DNA of 64,000 nucleotides from Lineus longissimus (Eukaryota > Nemertea > Pilidiophora > Heteronemertea > Lineidae), in the NCBI RefSeq assembly GCF_910592395.1, contig NC_088308.1, positions 9,193,001-9,257,000 on the forward strand, read 5' to 3'. Within the stretch, counting starts at the first letter, position 1; every line of letters begins with the position of its first letter. Positions 56,001 to 64,000 of the stretch are shown here, one piece after another. Below the pieces are notes generated by a model that was not told where the DNA came from, did no database searches, and saw only the letters and a list, made by a program, of their open reading frames with translations. The position numbers and the translations under genes are program-made.

Positions 56001-58650
56001 ACCCACCTTAGTCTATGCACAAGCGGTCAAACTTGCTTGGACATCCGCCATTTTCTTATCATATTACTTCACACCCTACCAAGTGTGAAGGGGTTAACGT
56101 TAACGACTAATACCGAATTCATACTTCGACTCGTGACCATCGGCGTCCGACGCGCGATCAAACTCTTGAATGAGCCTCGTTCTTTATACGTGGTTTCAGC
56201 CACTTCAACTGCTGGACCCCCCGGCGGATCATGCCGTAAGCAAAAGCACAGAGACCTGCCCCCATGAGCCCTTCCTGAGCGACCCGAGCCGATATATACT
56301 ATTGCTAACGAAACTTTTGATTCTAGAGGTCGTTAAGAATCGGGTTTTGTACGATAAGAGAAGGCCAGATCATAAAAGAACCGATTTTAAAGAGGACGCA
56401 TGGAAAATGATAGGAAAATGAATTGGAACAGAGGGAAACCATATTTGGCCTTCAAAACGCCTCCCGCAGCGTTTCATGCGTTAGGTGTGACTCCTTTATC
56501 TGGACCGAAACCGTTGCGTTTTCCGCTGCGTTCAACGCGAGTTTTTTCTGTGAAGGGGCGTCCAGATTATGATCGCGCGTCGGATGCCAATAGGACAGTA
56601 TTAGCTCATAAAAAATCTTGCCGATCTTTGCATGGATACATTTCTCACTTGGAAGTTATTTGTTTTCTATTTTTCCAGAGCATTCGTTTTGCAACAAAAC
56701 ATTGACTGCTTCGAACGGCACCATCGAAAGTCCATCGTATCCGAACGCATTCCCGAAGGATACTACTTGCGAGTGGAAGATCCAGGTAAAGAAAGGTCAG
56801 AACATAAAAGTGACAGTCGTCGATTTGAGTGCATTCTGTAAAGATAACTTTCTGCTCATCGACTCGGCGGCAAAAGGGTCTACGGATGGTCGGTATCACA
56901 GGTACGTCCTGTGCAGTAACGGCGGCGACTACGTGAGTGAAAGCTATTATACGTGGGACAACGAGGTGTCAGTCTTATTCAAGTCAAACTTTTTGAAAGA
57001 TTCCGGATATTTCAGGATCAAGTACGAAGGTAAACAGATTCTATTGCATTTTTGTAAAAGGTTGAAAATAGTCACGGCAATTTTACAGCCTTGGTTTTCT
57101 CAGTTATTGGCGTTAACACATGTTACTGATCATTAAAGGACCATTGGTATAATTGTCGGCTGCCCAGTCTCTTCCTATTCTACATAAAGTAGTTTCCATC
57201 AACAAATTGCACAAAAAAGAAAAAAGAAATTCAAAATCTGACTGAGTTATCACACTTTTCCGATGTTGACTCTGACTTCACCCGAGTTAGCTCTCCGGCC
57301 AGTCCATGCGTCGATCCTTTCCATGTGGAACGAGGCACTAGAAAGGCGCTTCCTGGAGCCATGGATCCACCCTGTGATATCTTGGTGCTGATATAGATTT
57401 TTCCGACGTCACGCTGATGGCGCTTGATTACCCCGCTACTGCTACGATAACGGAAATGACGTTGCGTCGTAATACCGGGGTGACGTGAACTCGGATCTCG
57501 GCGTGCACTCACGTGGCGGGAAAGGTCTTTCGCGCCAGGACTTGTGCGTACTAAAAATAACAAAAGCGCGTTTTTCTACTATCTGAGAGCTGAAACAATT
57601 TTGAAAAAGCATCAAACACGTTAAAAAAACAGTTTATTGATGAACCAGAAGAATAACAAACATACTGCAGTAAAAAGCTGCCCATTCATGGATGTTTGTT
57701 GATATATATTTGCTAGCAGTGCAACTTTATCTACATGTATTTCATCTATTTCTAACGCCAGGCGACGCTACTAGTCAGTCATAATGCTTGCGACATTTAT
57801 GCGCTGCCTACTCGCGCGTTATGTGCATACATTGATGCGTGTATCAATTTTACAGATTGACGCATGTTAATTTAGGCTATGCATGCACAGGGTTTGTTTT
57901 TCGTGTTATGCGTGATAAATACAGTCAGATTTCGAATTTTTCCTTTTTTTGTGCAATTTTGTTGATGGAAACTACATGAACTTATGAAGAATAGGAGGTG
58001 ACTCGGCAGCCGACAGCTGGGTCATATTGTCGATAATAATGCCAATGGTCCTTTAAAGCATTGATCCCCATCATGGTTCTTGGAAAGAACAGCACAGTCC
58101 TTGGGGGAGGAGGAGGGGGGGGGGGGAGAGAATAGGAATCCATGGTGTTCATCAACACAACTCACGCGTGTCTTATGCAAAAAAAGTAACAACAAATGTA
58201 CAAATGTAGTTGTGATCAGGGGAATTGAAACACACATTACTTACACACCATAAGTCACTCTTTGGACACAGTGAATTGCGGAGTATTTTTTCAACAAACT
58301 TCAGGTATTTAAACTAGCTGATGCAAATTCTACGAAAATTACCAGTTATTCCGAAACATGACTAGAGCAAAGGCTTCAAATTGTTGTTGGGTCAAAAATG
58401 TAAAATAAAACATCTTGCATACTCTTTGTCATCTTTTTCAGCAACTGGGTGCAGCATGGAGCAGTTTCCAACCAACAGATACAAAATAATTGAGCACTAC
58501 TCTTTGTACTACGAAGTCGGTTCTAAGCTCAAGTTTGACTGTCCTATCGAGAGTCAGTATTTCTTGGATGGAGAATCGGAGCATTACCTGACTTGTGGGG
58601 CAGATGGAAAATTTAGCGGGACTTTCCCGCTCTGCTCACCGGCAGAGTGA
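47009..58650 (+). CDS. Secreted CUB/sushi-domain protein, copy 2 (eight exons)
   Basis: Same eight-exon structure, phases and 634-residue length as the gene at 13,085-26,529, with every splice dinucleotide intact. By residue, the differences are K3N, C17F, V25E, R33S, A36T, E39D, N164Y, I179S, M212R, I276M, I279M, S351N, I567T and K590E (copy 1 to copy 2), with silent changes at T151 and L343. S351N creates an NAS glycosylation sequon in the canonical CUB. CCP 1 and the last CUB are identical. Introns 2 and 3 are shorter than in copy 1 for want of its transposon insertions. It seems a functional paralogue or, if the assembly kept both haplotypes, an allele. Function unknown beyond extracellular binding modules. 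Confidence 0.9.
47421..47774 (+). CDS. Gene 2 exon 2: CUB-like module 1
   Basis: Four replacements fall in its first 15 codons (V25E, R33S, A36T, E39D); the other 103 codons are identical in nucleotide sequence to copy 1. Confidence 0.87.
48750..48920 (-). mobile_element. tRNA-derived SINE in intron 2, copy 2
   Basis: Counterpart of 14,700-14,880, with the same A and B boxes. Confidence 0.68.
49648..49846 (+). CDS. Gene 2 exon 3: CUB-like module 2, first half
   Basis: Reads DNGASSSATTRHPVYFKYKI with N164Y and I179S and one silent change (T151). Confidence 0.87.
50940..51700. mobile_element. TTAA-flanked element, intron 3 copy 2
   Basis: Counterpart of 18,815-19,575 (offset about 32,125). 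Confidence 0.65.
51991..52181 (+). CDS. Gene 2 exon 4: CUB-like module 2, second half
   Basis: One replacement (M212R); otherwise identical to copy 1. Same phases and junctions. Confidence 0.87.
52741..53582. mobile_element. Foldback element next to exon 5, copy 2
   Basis: Counterpart of 20,616-21,458, again ending 36 bp before exon 5. Confidence 0.84.
53619..53948 (+). CDS. Gene 2 exon 5: canonical CUB module
   Basis: Replacements I276M, I279M and S351N (new sequon), silent change at L343. Confidence 0.95.
54119..54540. mobile_element. MITE with GCCGCCAACTT ends, copy 2
   Basis: Counterpart of 21,995-22,416. Confidence 0.7.
55536..55733 (+). CDS. Gene 2 exon 6: CCP module 1
   Basis: Nucleotide-identical to 23,412-23,609. 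Confidence 0.94.
56679..57029 (+). CDS. Gene 2 exon 7: CUB module
   Basis: Nucleotide-identical to 24,556-24,906 as far as I can compare. Confidence 0.95.
57137..58052. mobile_element. TTAA-flanked element, intron 7 copy 2
   Basis: Counterpart of 25,014-25,929; TTAA at 57,133-57,136 and 58,053-58,056. Confidence 0.84.
58442..58650 (+). CDS. Gene 2 exon 8: CCP module 2 and stop
   Basis: Replacements I567T and K590E; same TGA. Confidence 0.93.
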
Positions 58651-59744
58651 GCTAAACATGAGACGAGAGGTGATACGGTGACAGTGCATGCTTTTATGTA
58701 ATCATTTATGTAAGCAATCAGAGAAGGCTTTTGGTAATGTATATAGCTGAGGAAACCGGAGACACCGAAGGGAAGTTACAATGTCGCCCTATATAAATCA
58801 TCGCATCAGACATATACTCTGGCCGAGAGTTGAACCAAGACCACTAATGTTGCGGCGTTGCGCGGCATTGATGCCAATTTCGAGCATTAATCTTTTAAGT
58901 CTATTAGTGAGGTTTTTGCACCGTTTCGAAAACTGGCAGGGCATCAGCGACGGTCAGAGTATTGTCAATGCACATGTAGATTTACACCATTATGACCGCT
59001 GATGATACCCTGTTTTCAGTGCAAAAACGTCACGAAGTTGACTAACAGACATTTCAAATGCCATACATAAATAATAGGCTCTCATACCATTCATATGTAG
59101 GCCTAGTCAATAGGCCTTACGGACCTGTTGTTTAGACCGGTTTCCTGACCAAAAATCCTACCTAAGAGTTGAATAGTGTGGACTCAGTATACTCAGTGAG
59201 TGCAAAAATATAGTTAATAAATGCAGTTGAAATAATCAAAAGATCAAATTCTGTGATTTTTTTATCTTCATCGACACGTTTTGATACAATGAACGACATG
59301 ATATGCACTCATCACGGTAAAATACTTTCTGTTATTGAGTTAGCTTCAATTCATTTACCGTTGAACTTATCGGATTGCATTTGCCTGGATGATTTCATTA
59401 CATATTCAGTATTCCCTGCAAACAAACTGTGCTGATAATGCTCAATAAAAAATAATTATTTTGAAAAATCAAAAACAAGCTTTTTACACAGTGCTTTAAC
59501 AAGATTACTAACAAACAAATATAGAAATATATAACCACGACCGAATAGTTGAGTGCTCATCTTTGCGACCAATTATGATAAAAATTGAGAATAGATTTGC
59601 ATTGATTTCCCTCCTACAAAAACCGAAGAAGCTAAGTTATTATTGTAGCCAGTATGATGATGAGTCAAGTGCAACACTCTAAAAAGCCCTCAAACTAAAA
59701 CCTGAGTTTCGGCACTTGGAGAGACTCTATTTCTCATTTATCCT

Positions 59745-60784
59745 CCCCCCGTATGGAATATGAAGCCGTAATATTTGATTCAGCAAATGTTAGTACATTG
59801 TCTAGACTTGACCAGATTCATTATAGGGTTGGCCTGATAGTCGGCAGTTGTATTCAAGGTACTGGTGGTAATCAAGTCTATAAATCACTTGACTGGATTA
59901 CACTTTCTCAGAGGCGATATGAGAAAAAATACTTTTTATGTGTGATATAACTCGTTTAAGAGATCCTACCTATGTAATTCCTACTGAATGTTGATAGTTA
60001 TAGAAACCCAGTGTATGATGGAAGACACAGTAATCAGCAACCATCCAGTCTTCGTACAGGAGTATATATCACAAAGATTCACAAAATCCACTTTTCCCAG
60101 TGCAATTAACCTGGCTATCTTTGTCAAAGGGTGTGAGAGACTATTATACAAGAAACTCCTTCGAATTCAACACTTGTGTGTACATGAAAGGGTGGAAAAG
60201 CTACTTGGTGACTACTGAATTGAAACTTTCACGTAGGGAAGAAAATCTTTTCAATAAAACTCGCTGTGATCTCATTATTCAGGAACCACCTGTTTACCCG
60301 TAATTTTTCGAACATTTTTGATCTCCCCTGTCCGCGCGGTTTCAGCAAACATCTTTCTTCAGTTGCCCTAGCTCTTACTCGCACTTGTCCATGACCTATT
60401 AGTGTACTGCCATCTTTTACCACCCAATATGGTTCTCTGCGTGGCACTGAGGACAAGTTGCAGGCCTTACTCTATAGTTTCATTAATTTCACAAAAGCCA
60501 CTAATATCCAGGCTATATGGTTAGCGTCAACAGGTTTATCCACAATATTTGCACTATTGTTAATATAAATTAGTCTCCTTTTATGTTGTTTGGTCCCTTC
60601 CGTTCTTCTGCTTTCCTGCAACTTTTTGTCGTTCTCACTCAGAGCTCCAGTGCAGTTATTCCTGCTTATGCGTCCCTTTAAGCCAATGTAATTTGTAATT
60701 TTACTTCTGTCCAGGGCTGCTAATGCTTGTAAGCAATATCCCTGGGTTTGTTCACATTGGAAGTTATCAATAAAAATCTATATA
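59745..60784 (+). pseudogene. LINE 3' remnant, copy 2
   Basis: Counterpart of 27,620-28,654. Here the tail continues as a longer TATATATA tract before unique sequence starts. Confidence 0.55.
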
Positions 60785-61850
60785 TATATAGTATATATAT
60801 CATGATGAGAGAGGTATCATTTTGTTCATTCTTCTCTAATCTATACCCTATAATTGGTAGCAGTGTCAAAGACATTCCTCCACTCCAGCCTCCTGCTCGC
60901 TTGTAAGAGTACTCGGCAGTTCGAAGCAATCAGAAAGAAACCATGTGGGCGGTAAGATTAGAGGCTAATGGAGGATTGTATGGACACGGATGAACCTGTC
61001 TTCCGGCAATGGTGATTGCCACGATGGACGTGTCGAGTGAGATTGCTGTAATGTGCGCAGGGACAATCACGGCAGAATCGTATGGTGCCACCACAATTAT
61101 GATGGGAAGATTATCAATAATGCGACGTGGCCATATATAACGCAGCGAGATGTCAAATATTCAGGGATTGCCTATTTTTTGTATGGGTAACCTGAGAATA
61201 TTTCCTCCATGAAGAATTGACCACTTTTTTCCTTCACAATTTCAGGAACATGATGAATTGCTATGCCATTTTTAAAAGGACAAATATTTCACTAGGATAT
61301 TCAAAATATTTATTTTAATAGATCTTGTGAATTATCCCCAGTGAAATCATACGCATTGATACTACTTAAATACCGTTTACCGCTGTCATATGGTTAAGGG
61401 TACCATTAAAGAATTTCCCAAAACTTGCTAAAACCAGAGTCGAAAGACTCTGCTAAAACCTAATTGTTAAAACCGAGCCTATGTTGAAATAGCAATGTAT
61501 GATCAGGGTCATACACTGCTGATTGAAGGTATGTTATTAATGCGCAAATGCTGTCAGTCCTAATTGGTAACTAAAGTTTTAATGCCACGCCACTCGTAGC
61601 TGGTACCACATTCTTACTACTGGTTATGCATGTATACTCCTTTCACACCGCTATAGAGGCCCAACAAGCACATGGCTCATTTTAGGGAGTAACCATAATG
61701 TAGCGCAGGGGTCCTGGTGTATGAGTTTGAAATGTCCAAGAAGAAAATATCCTGGGAACATTATAGGGATTGTTTTTTTTAATTATTTGGTTTTTGTTTG
61801 CGTGCGCACCCGGTTAGACGCCAGTACGGCCGATGCGCTCCGTCTTCGGT
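60785..61850. other. Unique sequence right of copy 2, nothing recognised
   Basis: A short TA-rich tract is followed by sequence without exon-like frames or element ends. Confidence 0.4.
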
Positions 61851-62013
61851 CAGGGCTGGGTTGTTCAAAACCATGCGTTATCTTTAACGGCGCCGTTAAG
61901 TTTCATCATGAAAGTTTTGATGGGATGAACTGAAAGAGATAACGTCCTTAAGGATACTTAACGTAACCGTTAGGGATAACGTGGCTCTTTTGCTTTTGAC
62001 CCAACGGACCCTG
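61851..62013. mobile_element. Short MITE
   Basis: Starts CAGGGCTGGGTTGTTCAAAA and ends in the related inverse TTTTGACCCAACGGACCCTG; interior has GTTATCTTTAACGGCGCCGT and an inverted counterpart. Likely hAT-type, without a visible 8-bp duplication. Confidence 0.72.
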
Positions 62014-63200
62014 GTTTTACTTTGGAGTTTCCGTCTGCTAGTCTGGTTGCCTGACTACTCGGTTTGATTTCGGAGTTTTCTCTCCTAGTGTTGCCTACCA
62101 AGGAGGCCAGTCTCCCCAAGTCCTTGAAATATAATTCTACGTGGCGCTTTTAACATTTTAGCTTATGACGGCCATTTCCTCTACAAAACCTATCATAATC
62201 CGTTCGAATACAATAGGACCGGACACCTTTTCCTGGGGGACCCGGACATTTTCAACTTCGACAACGGTTTAGTAAAAATGTATCGTCACAGAAGTTGCAT
62301 GTTCTAAAATGTGCCCTGATGGTATTCAAAAGGACACTTCCGGTCAATATGGTGACTCGGTTATGAATCTGAAAACACCGGTGATGACTGAAATACATCC
62401 ATCTCTCAAATTAAGGGTAATGAATATACACTAGTTACAAAAATAACAAATTATGCAATTTTCAAATGAACAAGGGGGAGCGTGTGGGTGAAAGTGCATC
62501 CGATACGTAATGAAATAACCATGTTATTAGCTCTCAATAGCTTCATAATAATCCAAGTGCAACCATCATCTCATTATTTAGCAATATGTCTCTCAAGATT
62601 ATTTCTGCACACATGTTTTCGGAAACGAACTGTGACTTTTATATCAACGCAGTCGAGTACTAAATAGTATAGAATGTAAGACGAAAAACCTATATGAAAT
62701 ATGCCGATATAGATTTTATTACACCTGAGAAACCGAATGTCAAATTGAACCGATTTACTTTTTGTGATCATGGGCTAGATAGAGCCAGCAATGCATAGTG
62801 GACATCGTTCTGAGCCTGCGCATAGTCCTATATAGCCTACCTTGACCATCCTGAACCTTTAGGTCTATTCTCCCACTAAACGAAGCTGGACGATGCGAAA
62901 ACCTTGGTGGTCAAGATAACCTTGACACCTATAACAGATAGTCGCCACTACAAGCATATATAGTCCTGGTACCAATTGTTTTCATACATGTACTCCGCCT
63001 CTCGATATTTCAAATATTTTTGTATACGAGGTAGGAGTATCAAAAACCTGTATCTCATGATGCGCTACAAGACACCTCTATGGTGCTCTTTCATGGGGCC
63101 TTTTTCATGCCCATGCGTATAACTGGTCGCAAAACCTGAAAAACATGTTCTACATCTCCTCCATCTTCTGCCGACCGCGGTGCCAGTTCAATTCAAGTCA
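62014..63200. other. Right-hand intergenic stretch, nothing recognised
   Basis: Short open frames on both strands show no domain, splice support or codon pattern. Confidence 0.4.
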
Positions 63201-63815
63201 TGAGGAGGGCTTATTATAAACCGCGAGATGAGAAATCGCGAAAAGGCGAGATGAGTAATCATTATTTTCTGCCACAAGATTTTCTACTTCCCTGGACCAT
63301 GACAATCACCGGCCATTTCTAACGCTGCTGTCCACTTCTCCATTCGATGATAGTAGGGCTGAAAACAATACAAAGGTTACATGCAACTGCATGTTCATCT
63401 TGACCACAAAGGATTTTGCAACTTATTAGGATATACCACGAGGTTCAGGATACTGCTTGTATCAAGATTATTTTCACGTTACGCCTGGCGGCACAAGTCA
63501 TCATACACAAGATTGACCGATAACACAGGGCATGCACCTGGTGAACGTCTGGTCATGCCTAAAAATAGCGCGGGATAATCCGACAATCGAAACTAGGCTA
63601 TAAATTAGGTTAAATTCCACACATCGCACAGCGGAGTCTGTTTCAATGGGCCAATCAAAACAAGGATAGCTCCCTACTACAGCCTCGGTCTCATGAATGT
63701 TCGCCTTTTCAGGTTCCATATTTGCAATACATCCTGTGGCGCATGGTATACTCTCACCGAGGTTGGCATCTCGCGATTTCGCCTTCCACATCTCGCGGTT
63801 TATAGTATGCCCATG
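63200..63815. repeat. Imperfect inverted repeat
   Basis: CATGAGGAGGGCTTATTATAAACCGCGAGATG at the left recurs inverted at the right (CATCTCGCGGTTTATAGTATGC, then CCCATGAGGAG). Likely a decayed MITE of about 0.6 kb. Confidence 0.5.
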
Positions 63816-64000
63816 AGGAGCAGTTCATGGTACCATGTATAAGGTCGAAGCCACCACCTTGATCTATTTACGGTAACCAATTTACCGCCTTTATTACCAA
63901 TGATGGAAAAACATCTCGCGGAGTAAAGAGTTCATTTTTTACATCCAGAGATCATGAGAAGATCCATTAAGGGACGTCTCTAACTTGCACCTTTAGTTGC

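Larger units (their letters stand above)
38335..60784 (+). repeat. Large duplicated block, copy 2
   Basis: Collinear with 8,690-28,654. 38,335-38,516 matches 8,690-8,875; a 5.2-kb repeat nest (38,517-43,746) then interrupts, and collinearity resumes at TTATGAATTAGTTTTAACAT (43,747 = 8,881). Copy 2 also has about 300 bp at 48,211-48,508 where copy 1 has about 29 bp. Confidence 0.94.

Noticed and set aside
63501-63791. 96-codon minus-strand frame near the right edge
   Set aside because: No domain, no splice support, and it overlaps an inverted repeat.

Overview
The window looks like nuclear DNA of a marine invertebrate deuterostome; an echinoderm, hemichordate or lancelet would all fit. The basis is intron-rich genes with GT..AG junctions, a TRAF7 orthologue, a secreted CUB/sushi protein, dense MITEs, SINEs, LINEs and rolling-circle-like repeats, and repeated TAGGCCTA palindromes. 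The species cannot be named from sequence alone. I see no bacterial genes, rRNA, functional tRNA or CRISPR array.

Region 1 (1-8,690) holds a minus-strand TRAF7 gene. Thirteen coding exons are readable, from an N-terminal exon at 7,833-8,006 to the second WD40 repeat at 392-514. The remaining WD40 exons lie beyond the left edge. Its introns carry SINEs, MITEs and a 23-bp minisatellite, and one MITE sits directly in a splice donor.

Regions 2 and 4 (about 8,690-28,654 and about 38,335-60,784) are two direct copies of one roughly 20-kb block, apparently about 1% different in the parts I compared by eye. Each carries a complete eight-exon plus-strand gene for a predicted 634-residue secreted protein: signal peptide, two divergent CUB-like modules, a canonical CUB, a sushi (CCP) module, another CUB and a final CCP. 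I count 14 amino-acid replacements and 2 silent changes between the copies, with six replacements in the first 39 residues. Copy 1 has three precise transposon insertions for which copy 2 keeps the empty site: a foldback element with a 6-bp target duplication, a Mutator-like element with a 9-bp duplication, and a rolling-circle-like element with none.

Region 3 (28,655-38,334) is a transposon nest between the copies. It holds a broken pogo-type transposase, a 3.5-kb element with about 70-bp inverted ends, and a head-to-tail array of three full and one truncated copy of the rolling-circle-like 1.1-kb unit. Inside copy 2, a further 5.2 kb (38,517-43,746) contains a giant foldback structure and a 5'-truncated LINE with an open reverse-transcriptase frame.

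Region 5 (60,785-64,000) has no gene I can support, only MITE-like repeats. Two cautions apply. The 20-kb duplication could be an uncollapsed haplotype in the assembly rather than a true tandem duplication. Exon calls rest on reading frames, splice consensus and family similarity recalled without a database search.
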